Shown here piece by piece: positions 1 through 11,957 of a stretch of DNA of 64,000 nt. The notes under the pieces were generated by a model. The model did no database searches. It saw only the letters and a list, made by a program, of their open reading frames with translations, and was not told the origin of the DNA. Numbering within the stretch: position 1 is the first letter of the stretch; each line of letters begins with the position of its first letter. The translations under genes and the position numbers were made by a program. This DNA comes from Canna indica (Eukaryota; Streptophyta; Magnoliopsida; Zingiberales; Cannaceae): assembly GCA_034359265.1 (NCBI GenBank), contig CP136890.1, positions 88,127,501 through 88,191,500 of the forward strand, written 5' to 3'.

Positions 1-264
1 AAAAAGTACCTAATTATTTAAATAAGATTGCAGAGGACAAGTGAAATTAATCCTAATAAAAAGTACCGAATATTAATATCATTATGAAAGGAAATTAGAA
101 AAGTACCTGTTTTGTTTGATTTGAGATTCTACAACAACAAATAAATAATGGCTTGCTTTTGCTTGGTTGATTGATTTGAGATACTGCAGCAAAAAAATAA
201 TAATGATCGACTGTGTGGGAGAGAAAGAAATAAAGAAGTTTTTATTAGCTTTTTCTTTTTGATT
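1..264. other. Left flank of the MULE, no gene seen
   Basis: AT-rich sequence with no convincing coding capacity. A phrase GATTTGAGATTCTAC followed by AACAACAAATAAATAATG near 118-150 recurs in similar form near 9714-9746, on the other side of the MULE. The MULE therefore probably landed in DNA that already carried a short local duplication. Confidence 0.5.
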
Positions 265-275
265 TGAATTGAGAT

Positions 276-400
276 AATCAATTATTCGGAATCGGAATTT
301 CCTCAATAGAAATTCCCGGTTCCGGATAAGGTTATGCTAAATTTCCAAAATCGGAATGAGTTTTTTTTCAAAACCTCAAAATACCCTCAAATAAATCGGT
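276..400 (+). repeat. Left terminal inverted repeat of the MULE
   Basis: About 125 bp that matches the reverse complement of 9478-9599 with scattered substitutions and one or two short indels. The best-conserved inner block is the run ending in AAAATACCCTCAA (about 376-390). Confidence 0.85.
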
Positions 401-1513
401 GAGCAGCAGATAGTAAAAAATGAACTATGAAAAATGAAATCGGGCAACCCGATTACCCAGTCACATAAGCATGTAATATTTTCACCTTCTCTCTCATCGT
501 TGCATTGTTCGACTTCCCTAGTTCTATTTTCGTCACGAAAGTATGCTGATTACCGTCCCGTCATCCGTTCGACGGTGAATGTTCCTGTGCTTCTGGTGAA
601 ATTGTAGAAGCCCTCTGTCATCTGCACTCTCTCCGTCATCGACGGCATTGTTGATTATCGCCCTAAGTCGTTGTTGTTCGACAGTGAAGCTTCTTGGTGA
701 TCGACTTCCCATGGTTCTGCTCAGATTGCAGAATCCTATACAATCCTATCTCATTCATCATCCTACGGTGTGAGTCATTTACAGAGTAGATAATAATGTT
801 TGATTATTTTTTCTTGAAATCTCATTTTTTTTTCTTTTTTTAATCTTGTAAAACATGTGGTATGGTTGAGAAAGGAACCATTAGAGACTGTAATAAGCAG
901 CATGATAAATTTTGCAGAAGTCTCTAATCTATTGTAGAGTTTGTACAAAATCTATAATTACATTACCTGATGGAGAAAATGTAATTACTACATCACAATA
1001 AATTTACTAACATACACGTCACAATAAATTTTAGATTTCTTGCGTTTTGATAAAAATCTCTAAGTTGTCATAGACTTTTGACCGAAAGTGCTGAATATGT
1101 ACTTTAGTGTGAAAAATTTATATTAGAGGCATGATATGTATATTATACGATTAAATAGATGTTGTATGGTTCCTAAACAATAATTATTGGTAAAAATAAT
1201 CATCTTATGTGAAAGTCTCTAACCAGTTAGAGATCGACTTTTTCCATATGTTTGTAAGAGATACTTTAGTGCAAAGATGATCCACGATATCTATTTATAC
1301 GATAAAATAGAGGTCCTAAAGTCGCCAAAAATGTTTTTTTTTGTAAAATGTTACAACCTTTCTGAAAGTCTCTAATCAGTTAATAAAGTCTCAATATCCA
1401 TGTTAATATACTGCCCAAATATTTTGAATAGCTACTTTTGTTACAACCAATATGAAAATCTCTAATAATTCTGACTATTTATCTCTTTTATATGCTTTAT
1501 TTAGGTTTATGAT
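401..1513. other. MULE 5' non-coding region with scattered palindromes
   Basis: No ORF of note. A short CT-rich, ATCG-containing stretch (480-740) could be promoter or 5' UTR of the transposase. From about 860 onward, copies and half-copies of the palindromic word AAAGTCTCTAAC...GTTAGAGACTT appear (for example near 1207-1240 and 1368-1405). The TTTAG just before 1505 may be an intron acceptor. Confidence 0.4.
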
Positions 1514-3902
1514 TTGAAAGTTGTGATGGTTGACAAAATGAAGGAGATGACTACTGATAGTGTTGCTGAAAACATTATGTCAGAGACTATTCCTGAAGAA
1601 GTCTTTACGTATATTGATAGTATTGAGAGTCAGAATAATGTTTCATCTATATCAACACAATATGGTTCTAATCTAGTTGACAATGGAGATAGATTCATTT
1701 TCCGATTGACCTTAATATGTTACTTATATTTGAGGATGATACATATGATATAGTGGAGGAGGAATTGACTAATGAGAGGATTAGAGAAGAAGTGGAGCAA
1801 GTTGAGAATTTGCCATTTGATATGTTCACTTCACATGATGTAGTTGGAAGTACAATTACATTAAATCAATCTATGTATGAAGCTCATTATACAGAGGTTG
1901 GTTATCGCAGTGATGAAGAGAATGAAATTATTGTCAACAATGATGACCTTGAGAGCCTGCTTGATTTCACTCCAGAAGATCAAAGAGACATAAACAATGA
2001 TTTAAATGAAGGTATGTATGACAACAAAGCATCTTCAGCATCAGGGGATGAAGAAGATGATACTATCATTACTGCCCCGAATACATTTTATTGTAATCAA
2101 ACGCAAAATAGCGAATTGTATCTTAATTAGGTATAACATAAGATATGAAACACTTATTTATGATCAAATGTATTGATACTAATTTATTTTTATCATGACT
2201 ATGTAATCCAGGTATTTGATGATATGGAGGAATTTAGGAGAGCTCTAAGCACATTTTGCATCAAGCGTAACTTTGAGCTGAGACACGTCGAAAGTAGACT
2301 ACGTTATATTAAAGTTGGATGTAATCATGGTGATTGTCCATGGATGTTGTCTACAAGTGGCAGAGGAAGATTTACTATTGTCAACTTTTTGGACAAATAT
2401 ACATGCACAGTGTCGAGACTTAATTTAGATCACAAAGATTGCAGTGCAAAGTTTGTTGCAAATCAAGGATCACCTAGTAAGGAATCAAAAGTACACACCC
2501 GCTATGATTGTGACCAAAATTCAAAAAACATTTAGGGTTCGTATTTCATATAAGAAAGCATACAATGCACTTCTATTAGCTCTTATATAAGTTCGTGGAG
2601 ACTTTGATGAGTGCTACAAAGATCTACCTGCTTACCTTAGAGAATTGAAGATACATGATAATGAAACAACAGTTAAATTATTGAGATGTTCCATATCTTC
2701 TCGTTTTCTCCGAGTATTTTGGGCATTTGGCGCATGCTTGCGTGGGTTTAGAGAATATCTAAGACCTATTATATGTATTGATGCCACACACTTGAGGGGA
2801 AAATATCCTAGAGCTCTAATGATAGCGACGACTGTTGACGTTGAGAGTAGACTTTTTTCGGTGGCATTTGGAGTTTGTGAGATTGAAAAAAGAGACACAT
2901 TGGAATAGTTTTTGGATGAATTTGCACATTGTATACCTAGCTTCCGCGATTTGAGCATTATGAGTGATAGAAATCCTAGTATTTTAGCAGTTGTGAGAAA
3001 GGTATTCCCAGAAGCATCGCATAGATATTGTATGGTGCACTTAGCCAAAAAACTAATACACGATGTGAAAATAAATATTTTGGTGTCCTTTATTTTGGTC
3101 TGCTGCAAGAGCCACTACGGAACATACCTTCAATGAATGTATACAAAAGTTGCTGGATATTCATGAGCCTAGTTACCAATGGGTAACCCGGTTGGAAAAG
3201 GAGAGATGGGCAACGTTATTTTTCCCTGGTCGTAGGTACGATATAATTACTACTAATGCAGTAGAAAGTATGAATTCTTTGTTTAGGAAAGTACGGGAGA
3301 TGCCTATTACAATATTAATTGAACTGACGAGAGACAATGTTGCTGAATGGTTCTATAAGCGCCGTAAAGTGTCACTCAAATTGTCTGAAATTCTAACAAC
3401 AAGAGCTGAAGATATCCTTGTTGAAAATAGGAGCAAGTGCCGTTGGTATTCAGTCCATCCTCATACGAACCATTGTTGCCAAGTACACACATCACATCAA
3501 ATTGTCATTGTTGATTTACCCTATCGATCGTGTTCTTACAATAAGTTTCAAATATTTGATATTCCATGTTCGCATGTTATGGCGGTTATTGATTATTATA
3601 GTCTAGATCCTTATCCTTTTTATGAGCATTACTTTACCATCGAAACATACAAGAAAATATATGAAGACAAAATATTTCCTACCAAAAGCAAGAAATATTG
3701 GCGTCGAGAATCCTTTGATCCTTTGGTAAAACCACAACAAGCCGTGGCACAAGCAGGTCGGAAGAGGAAGAATCGAAGAGAATCTCGTCATAATGGTAAA
3801 GTGCCAAAAAAGTGTGGTATATATAAACAGTTTGGTCATAACAAACAGTCATGTAAAGCTCCCCCCTACTTCTTGATATGGAAGTTTGGCCATAACAAAT
3901 AG
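1514..3902 (+). pseudogene. MURA-type MULE transposase, degenerate
   Basis: Encodes a Mutator-like transposase that would cut and join the element ends in the nucleus. An acidic N-terminal part (1514-2129) is followed by a likely intron (GTATAACAT... to ...AATCCAG, about 2130-2212). A MuDR-type DNA-binding domain (about 2213-2500) follows, with CNHGDCPW and HKDCSAKFVANQ signatures. The MULE catalytic domain shows CIDATHLRGKY (first Asp, about 2776) and IMSDRNPS (second Asp, about 2958), then HRYCMVHLAKK. Near the C-terminus is a SWIM zinc finger (C-x-H in DIPCSHVMAV, about 3560) and a CCHC-like knuckle (CGIYKQFGHNKQSC) in which Tyr replaces the second Cys. Damage includes a 1-nt shift near 2530, a TAA near 2588, a TAG near 2906 where Trp is expected, and a frameshift near 3090. 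Family assignment is firm; the copy cannot make a full protein. Confidence 0.88.
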
Positions 3903-4027
3903 TTGGATAACATTTGGTATATTTTGCAAAGAACACCTTTTTGTATATTATATATAGAACCCAGATTTTGTATATTATAAATAATTTGGAAGTTTGGCCC
4001 CCCTACTTCTTTTTGTATATTATATTT

Positions 4028-5268
4028 TAGTTGAAATAAAATAATATTTTCAGTCGAATAGATCCCAGATGATGTTAATTCATATCCAAAAATATTAAGT
4101 TTTTAATTAGAATAATATACATCACCATATGAATTTTTTTATCTAATAACCGCGAAAGTCTCTAACCTGTTAGAGAATTTCGTATAACCCGCTATTTTGG
4201 TTGAAAAAAAATAATATTTTCAATCGAATAGATCTCAGATGATGTTAATTCATGTCCAAAAATGTTAAGTTTTTAATTGGAATAATATATGATACCATAT
4301 GAATTTTTTTGTTCAAAAACTGCGAAAGTCTATAATCGGTTAGAGACTTTAGTATAACCCGCTATTTTGGTTGAAATAAAATAATATTTTCGATCGAATA
4401 GATCCCAGATGATGTTAATTCATGTCCAAAAATATTAAGTTTTTTATTGGAATAATATACGACACCATATGAATTTTTTTGTTCAAGAACTACGAAAGTC
4501 TATAACCGGTTAGAGACTTTCGTATAACCCGCTATTTTGGTTGAAATAAAATAATATTTTGGTCGAATAGATCCCAGATGATGTTAATTCATGTCTAAAA
4601 ATATTAAATTTTTAATTGGAATAATATACGACACCATATGAATTTTTTTGTTCAAGAAGTGCAAAAGTCTATAACCGGTTAGAGACTTTCGTATAACCCG
4701 CTATTTTGGTTGAAATAAAATAATATTTTCGGTCGAATAGATCCCAGATGATGTTAATTCATGTCCAAAAATATTAAGTTTTTAATTGGAATAATATACG
4801 ACACAATATGAATTTTTTTGTTCAAGAACTACGAAAGTCTATAACCGGTTAGAGACTTTCGTATAACCCGCTATTTTGGTTGAAATAAAATAATATTTTC
4901 GATCGAATAGATCCCAGATGATGTTAATTCATGTCCAAAAATATTAAGTTTTTTATTGGAAGAATATACGACACCATATGAAATTTTTTGTTCAAGAACT
5001 ACGAAAGTCTATAACCAATTAGAGACTTTCGTATAACCCGTTATTTAGGTTGAAATAAAATAGTATTTTCGATCGAATAGATCCCAGATGATGTTAATTC
5101 ATATCCAAAAATATTATATTTTTAATTGGAATAATATACGACACCATATGAATTTTTTTGTTTAAGAACTGCGAAAGTCTCTAACCGGTTAGAGAATTTT
5201 GTATAATCCGTTATTTTGGTTGAAATAAAATAATATTTTCGGTCGAATAGATCCCAGATGATGTTAAT
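4028..5268. repeat. Tandem array, 170-bp unit, about 7.3 copies
   Basis: The landmark GATCCCAGATGATG recurs at 4061, 4231 (one mismatch), 4401, 4570, 4740, 4910, 5080 and 5250, a spacing of 169-170 bp. Each unit also carries TATAACCCGCTATTTTGG, an AT-rich core, and the palindrome GTCTATAACCGGTTAGAGAC or a close variant. Units are very similar, so expansion is recent relative to the surrounding decay. The array lies between the 3' end of the transposase and the 3' end of the Ulp1-like gene. Confidence 0.92.
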
Positions 5269-5455
5269 ACCTCAATATCTATTCTAAGTCAGTATATTAA
5301 CACCAAATAATAGCTCAATATAATACATCAAAATTAGTCAGTATATTACCATAACATTAGTTTAACCACAAAACATTAGTCAGTAGTAGCACAACTCCAT
5401 TCATTGTTTAACAAGAGAATAAATGTCATCCATGAAGCTATGCCCAATATCTATT

Positions 5456-8400
5456 CTAAATTTTTTTCATGTTTGCATGGGACCAGTTCATTTGTCTATC
5501 TTCCAATAGGTATTTCATATATTTCATTAAGAATATTCCACAATCTACAGAAGGACCCTATTCAGGATAATTTACCACAACTCGACTCCAACTGGGGCTC
5601 TTGAAGTTTAAGCATGGACTGATCATATTCAAATCCTCGGGTTCCATCGTCTCCATTAGCAAGCACTATATGAAAAATCATAAATTTACTCATCAACATT
5701 ATTAAAGCTCAATATCAAAAAATTAAATTTCAAACACTTACAGCCTCCTCAAAGTCTCTTTTGGAGTTTACATAGGTACGAAATGAATTGTAATAGAAGA
5801 ATGTTTTTTGCTTAATGTCAATCACCAGCAAATGTCAATGTCCACTTGTGTCATTTCGATGGTTGGTATGTCTCATCCTACTACTAGAAATTGGAATGAA
5901 AATATATTTGATCTCTAATGCAACAAGGAATGACTTCCTTATTTGCATTAATGCAGATTTCCTCATCGTTCGATAGTGTCTCTACAAATAATTTAAAAAC
6001 ATCACTTGCATAAAAATATTATCTAAACATTATAATATAGATAATTTACCTCAAATATTATTCCCAAGTAGATGTAGTTTGGGGTAAACTGGCTTGCTTT
6101 TCTTAATAAAATAGACGCATATGCATCAATTGAATCATCCTCAATTAATCCGTCAAAGTCAAGAATGTTCAACAAATTTCTAACTGGTAAAGATATCAGC
6201 CCATCAGACCACATATACTCCATGGTTAGGCTACAAAATTAAACAAAATAAAGTTAGTATATTTATAAACTCTTTAAAGGTTTAAAGACTTTTAAAAGTC
6301 TCTAAAAGTTTATAGACTTTTCACCCAAATCTCTTAAAGGGGTTAGACTATTTTTCAGGCTGAGGTCAAGTCTTCATTGGTTGAAAGACTTCAATCGAAA
6401 TGGTTAAATTCAACAAGTTTTTAAAACTATTGAAAACATTGGCTCAACAACATTGGATGCTATAATCAAACATCAATACAATAAATCTGTTTAAACAATA
6501 TATGACAATGTTGTCGACGGTTATTCATAAAATAAGTTAACACACAATAGTTTCTTGCTACTGTAAATCTTCAACGACTATGAGTTGAATTTCCTTTTTC
6601 TTTTTCTTGTTCTTCATATAAACCTTCACCCACAATGGAGTACCTATTCGGTCCCTCAATGCATACATGTGGTTAGATTTCTTAACACAATGCCTTACAA
6701 TTGAAATAGAGGATCTGATAATACTTCTCGCAATACTCTTTAGAATATGAGGTGAAAATTGGTTTACAACAGGGGCAGGGGCAGGGGCAGGGGAAGGACA
6801 GTACTCCTGATATATAGGAGTAGAGATATTGACAAGGTAGGTGTCATCTCCAGAAAGTTCCATTTTAAGACATCCTTCAACATGTTTATTAACATATACA
6901 GCAACAAAATCATCAAGAACTCTAAAAATATCAAATTTATCCTGAAGATAAGAAAAATAAATTTTAGTTGACTAACATTGTCTAATCAATTCATAAAAAA
7001 TTGAAATTACAAACATTTGCAAGATCATTTCTAGGGTCATATTGCTTTAACTCCTCTTCACCCTCCTGGGGCTCTAAATATTTGATAACCTACACAACAA
7101 AATTATATGTATTGAGAATTTATATATTTAATAATTAATACAAGTCTACTTACAGATTTTTTGTCCAAGGATTTTCATAGGGCTTGGAGGGTCTTGCTCT
7201 ACCAATTTTTTAACTCCCACCTAAGGATTCGATGGAGAGTTTCTGATTTCTTAGGTTTCATAATATGAACATATTCAAAGAACTACCCCTATAAATTATG
7301 AAGTATAAAATACAATAAAATATTTTAAATTTCAAACATAAAGTAAATTTGATAGTATAATACTTACAATTAGTAGAATGATGCAACCTCTCATGTAGGT
7401 TGCTGACTGAATTTGTCCTGAATTCTTCCTCGCAGCTCTCATTTTTCTCCCCAATTAAGGGGAGTTGCATAGAGAAGTAAGAATATATACATATTGTCTA
7501 ATTATAATTACATATATTTTCTAAGTTATCCACATAAGGCAACAAAAATAATGGAACAGTGTATGCTGAGGTACAAAACAAAATACAACAAAGAACATAC
7601 AATATGAATAATCTACAGAAGTCCATAATGTCCTCCGGATCATTTGATGTGTAAAGGCATCATGTGAAGGAAAAGTATTGATCATTTCATATCTCCGATT
7701 CATTATAGACTCGATATTTATAGATAAGGTTGAATGTAACAACCAGCAATAATAGAGCAACAGACTTCAATAATAGAGTAACAGTAAGTTGTTAAAACGT
7801 GAGTAGTGGCGACTGTTGCAGAGAGCGAGGCGAAGCTGTTATGCTGATGTGGCTGTGACATGACTACGAGTGAGGGAGTGAGCCGCAGAGTGAACCGGTA
7901 ACTCTGTTATGTTAATAATGTGTGTAACCGCAACATATGGTCTTTGATTGCAGATTGGTTGCATGGAGAACCATCATTTTTTTTTTTGACTTCATGTAGC
8001 TTTCTCCACTTGGTTCAACGGCATATGAGGGCATTGAAATAATAATTCCATTATCTGGAATGCCAAGCAGCAGTGAAACATTGTTTGGCAAAAAATTTAT
8101 CCTAACACCTTTAAATCTGAAAGTGGTTTTCCTAATCCAGTGATTCATGATCAAGCAAATCACATTTCTTAGGGCATGGAAGTATTGCATTCTCATGATT
8201 ACTCCAAATGGAGTTTTCTCAATTATCTCTCTTTGGGTATCTTGGATGTGAACCGATTGTAAAAAGTCACCTAAATTTTTATCTACTCCAATCGAAATAA
8301 ACTTGCGAAAGCGATGGACAAAACATGTCCATTGAACCAACTGGGACTTGTCATATTTACATGATTTTTTTTTTCTTTTTTTCTGGCTTAGCTGTAATAT

Positions 8401-8460
8401 ATAAATAAGGGGACCTATTACATTTAACATCCAAAAAATAAAATTAAAGCAAATGCACAC
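5456..8460 (-). pseudogene. Ulp1-like (C48) cysteine protease gene of the MULE, degenerate
   Basis: Split over several exons on the minus strand. The N-terminal part (8460-7912) resembles the domain that precedes the protease in Ulp1-carrying MULEs: a helical segment, then FRFKGVRINFLPNNVSLLLG. A Pro/Ala linker SPAPAPAP lies near 6780. The C-terminal protease region includes DDSIDAYASILLRK (about 6110-6150), then HLLVID with the presumed catalytic His codon at 5834-5832 and Asp at 5819-5817, and PSVDCGIFLMKYMKYL with the catalytic Cys codon at 5542-5540. The family removes SUMO or similar modifiers. The Trp before the His is now TGA (5837-5835) and there is a TAG near 5556, so no functional enzyme is expected. 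Exon boundaries between 5850 and 7900 are not resolved. Confidence 0.75.
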
Positions 8461-9477
8461 AATATAAACATCAAACCTGCCCGCTTCCTTTTTCTACCCA
8501 TGACGAATATATCTCAAGCTTTCACACTGCTAAATCAATTTTAATGTTTCAATCACCAAGATATAATATATGATAACTACAATAATAATAAAGAAACATA
8601 CTAGTTAGGTATCAAATAAAGAAATAGAGAGTTTTGATAAAGTCTCTAACTCATTATAGACTTTTCCAAATAGTCTTCAGCACAGAATTTACTTGAGACT
8701 ATGGTGGAAATACTATGCACATTATGTTTACAACACTAATAAGATAGAAAAACTCACTTTAAACAATGTTGAAAAAAGTCTCTAATGAGTTAGAGAGTTT
8801 CCACATTACGCTATAAAATTATTAAAATTATACTACTAAATAATTATTTTTTATGCACAATACTATAGAGTGCCAATGATACATGTTTTAAAAATTAGAC
8901 TACTAATAGACAGTTTTGGCCAAAGTCTCTAACTCATTAGAGAGTTTGGTCATAACTCTCAAACACATATTAATCTATTGTCAAACACTACACAAATAGC
9001 CTACTATCCAAATAGTCTATTCAATGAATAACTACATAAAATTTTTAGAAAGTATTGAACTCAATGAACCACTACAGTCTACTCAAGGAAACATCATTAC
9101 TAGGGTTCCTAATGCTAGGGACATTGAAGGAGAGAGCATCTGAAATCATTGTCGAGAGGAGGAAGTTGGTCGACGAGAGTGTCGCAGGGCCACCGGTGAC
9201 GAGTATAATGGAGAGCAGTAACTTCTAGGGCTCAAGTATATTGGGTCGCAGAATAATGGAGAGAGCTTCGAACCTGTCGTCGAGCTGAGGAAGTTGGCCG
9301 AGGGGAGGAGAGTGTCGGAGGAGAACTGCGATGTCCGCCAATGGCGAATAAAATCGCAATAAAATCTAGGGCTCGCTGTAAAAAGGTAAGAAGGGGAGGG
9401 GAGAAATATTTTGACCGAGCGGGGGGCGAGGGAAAACTAGTCACCGGGTGGGAAGGTGCAATCGGGTAACTTGGTGG
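8461..9477. other. MULE right-hand non-coding region
   Basis: No gene seen up to the right inverted repeat. Four copies of the palindromic word occur, near 8637-8667, 8772-8800, 8921-8950 and in partial form elsewhere. A G/C-richer patch (9170-9470) mirrors the C/T-rich patch just inside the left terminus and may be an outward promoter region. Confidence 0.45.
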
Positions 9478-9599
9478 AACCGGTTTAGTTGAGGGTATTT
9501 TGGGGTTTTGAAAAAACCCATTCCGATTTCGGGAATTCAGCATTTCCTTATCTGAAATCGGAAATTTCCATTGAAGAAATTCTAGTTCCGGGAAAGTGC
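9478..9599 (-). repeat. Right terminal inverted repeat of the MULE
   Basis: Reverse complement of the left terminus. The inner block TTGAGGGTATTTTGGGG lies at about 9490-9506. The outer base is followed directly by the 11-bp target duplication at 9600-9610. Confidence 0.85.
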
Positions 9600-9610
9600 T
9601 GAATTGAGAT

Positions 9611-11174
9611 CATTACCTTGCACCTTTCTCTTCTATTGATTTGATGCTGGAGTAAGAATTAAAAAAAAAGGATTGGTAAAAAATAAAAAAATAAAAAAGG
9701 AGAACCTTTATTGATTTGAGATTCTACCGCAGCAAGAATAAATAATGAGAAACCTTTATAAATTGGGATTATGCAAGGAGAGAGATTAGTACATTTCTAT
9801 TTGAGATTCTGCAGACTGCGCCACTGTGGAGATGATGATGACGATGTGATGTCTACTGCAGAGACGTGGGTGGGATTCATGAGAAGCGTAGAAGTCATGT
9901 CCGTAGGAGGGAGGGGATGCAAACCTTAATTAAAAAATATTAAATAACTAAAATACCCTCATTCTTTAAAAAAAATCCAAGGGGCAGTGACCCCCTTGGG
10001 TCCGCCCTTGGCACCGTGAGCCACTGCAAGAAAATATTACAATATCGATTCATTTTGATTAAAAAATTGAGTTTTCTTAAGTTAGAATATGAATTCAAAC
10101 GTACTAAAAAGAATCGAATTGAGAGTCGAAAAATAAGGATGAATGAATTTTGAAACTAGTACTCAAAAGGCGTCAGTTTTTAAAAACAAGCGCCTAAATA
10201 GGCGCCGATATTTTTTATTTTTTTTATTTTTTAATTTGTAAAAACCAGCAATAGCGATCACAAAGTTTCGTCATTGAAGTTCGCGTTGCAAAAAGTCAGC
10301 AATCGCTAATTGGGCGTCGCAACAGCGATCGACTCAGCGACGGCTACAAGCATCGCAGTATCGATCGCGGGACCAACTGCGGCAACTTGTTAGCTATCGA
10401 ACTATAGTTACTTAATTCGTGACGGCATTGCAACTGCACCAGGCCACCGCAAAACTGTCGGTAATTTTTTGTGGCTCATGTTCGCGACCAGAACGATACA
10501 CTTAATTTCTGCAACATCCTCGCGATCGCAGAATCATCGCAAATTACTATTTTATTTTTGTAGAATTTAAAAATTAAAATTCTTGTATACATATATAAAT
10601 TTTGAGCATCAATAGACAGAATCACCAAGATTCTTATTTTCAGATCACAAATAGGCTTCCTAAACATATCAAAAGTATACTTATTTACAACATATCGATG
10701 GAGTATTGAGTTAGTTTAAAATTGATTATGTTAAATAAATAATATTGAGTTAATCGATGGAGTATTTTTGTTAGTTTCACAAAGTTTAGCTCATTTTTTG
10801 TTTAATTTTAAAATTTATAGGAGGTAATTACAAATGGATTATAATTCTCGGAAAGTTTTAATTTACTATTTACCCATTTGAAAAAACAATATATTTATAA
10901 AAAAACATTTATATAAGCACTCCAATTCTTATACCAAATGACCTCGACAACACAATTAAGTCAGATATACACACCACTCTTAATTAATTATTTTTTAACA
11001 GCCCACGGCATATGTTAAAAGTGTATATTCATCTATCACGACCTTTGACTAAAGCTTGACTAAACTTAGGCATGTTTCTACTTTCTACCTCCCATATATA
11101 AAATATCATTTAACATAAGTTATATATTAATGTATATCTATATAACATATAGTGCTTCCAACTCCTAATTCACG
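9611..11174. other. Intergenic, repeat remnants, no gene
   Basis: No supported gene. A GGGTCCGCCCTTG phrase near 9997-10010 resembles the end of some plant hAT elements, but no partner end is visible. From 10160 to 10540 the sequence is rich in GCGATCG-like words and GGCGCCGATAT. It follows a possible degenerate CACTA-type start (CACTGCAAGAAAA at 10022), so an old non-autonomous CACTA remnant is possible. 10680-11170 is plain AT-rich DNA. Confidence 0.35.
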
Positions 11175-11236
11175 TGTGGGTACAGAATAAAACTTCTATG
11201 GAGCAGTTTTATGGAGCCCCTCCTAACATTGAATTC
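11175..11236 (+). repeat. Left half of a small inverted-repeat element split by CACTA 1
   Basis: TATGGAGCCCCTCCT (11210-11224) is the exact reverse complement of AGGAGGGGCTCCATA at 24487-24501 on the far side of the CACTA element. Without CACTA 1 the two arms would lie about 170 bp apart, a MITE-like foldback. Confidence 0.65.
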
Positions 11237-11254
11237 CACTACTAGAAACAAGTC

Positions 11255-11670
11255 GATTTCAGACAATCATTATAGTCGAAAAGTGGTCGGAAGTTGGTCG
11301 GAAACATTGATTTACCGACCAAATTTCGACTGGTTACCGACGCCAATATATGCGTCGGTAAAACCTTGGTCGAAACGGGTACCGACAAACTATCGACAAA
11401 AAATATTGTCGATAATTATCGACCAAAATTTTAATCGAAAAGCTGTCGATAGTTCCTCGGTAATACCGACCAAAGTTTTGTCGGTAGCTCCTCGGTAAAT
11501 ACCGACTACAAATACTGTCGAAAATGTGGTCGATAATTACCGACTATTTTCCTACCATATTTTATTCGGAAAGTGGTCGGTAATTACCGACAACTTACCG
11601 ACTAAATTAGGACGTGTTTCCAACAACAGGTTCGTCGGTAATTTTCGACGACATGTTGTCGGAATTTCGT
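11255..11670. repeat. Left subterminal repeat region of CACTA 1
   Basis: Many direct and inverted short words built from TCGGTAA, ACCGAC, GTCGGAA and GTCGAAA over about 400 bp. CACTA subterminal repeats are the family's binding sites for the TnpA-type protein. The same vocabulary (TTTCGAC, CGTCGGAA) is found at the right end. Confidence 0.85.
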
Positions 11671-11957
11671 CGAAACTTTTAAGATTTTTTTTAAAAAAAA
11701 TTAGTAAACCAAAATTAAAAGACCTGTAATATTAACAATCATCACACGTACAATAATAATCTAAAAGACCTGTAATATGATCCAAAATATATTATTTATC
11801 ATCCATCAAAAGTATCATCCATTCAAAATATGTTTTAAAACATCTATTTTATCATCCATTCAAAATAATGAATATTCAAGTACTAACAGTATTCAAAACA
11901 TTTCACACATGATCAGTCTTCATCAAGAAACTCATTGTTACCCCGCGGACCGTCGTC

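Larger units (their letters stand above)
276..9599 (+). mobile_element. Complete but decayed Mutator-like element (MULE), about 9.3 kb
   Basis: The two ends form inverted repeats of about 120 bp (276-400 and 9478-9599). They share blocks such as CCAAAATCGGAATGAG / CCCGAAATCGGAATGGG and CAAAATACCCTCAA. The element is bracketed by an identical 11-bp direct repeat, TGAATTGAGAT, at 265-275 and 9600-9610; MULEs make 9-11 bp duplications. Inside are a MURA-like transposase reading rightward and a Ulp1-like protease gene reading leftward, the gene pair known from plant Ulp1-carrying MULEs (Kaonashi type). Both genes carry stops and frameshifts, so the copy looks non-autonomous, though its ends could still be mobilised in trans. 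The perfect target duplication combined with only moderately similar termini suggests an insertion of intermediate age. Confidence 0.9.

Noticed and set aside
9960..10018. Possible hAT terminus (GGGTCCGCCCTTG)
   Set aside because: No matching left terminus and no 8-bp duplication could be found nearby.
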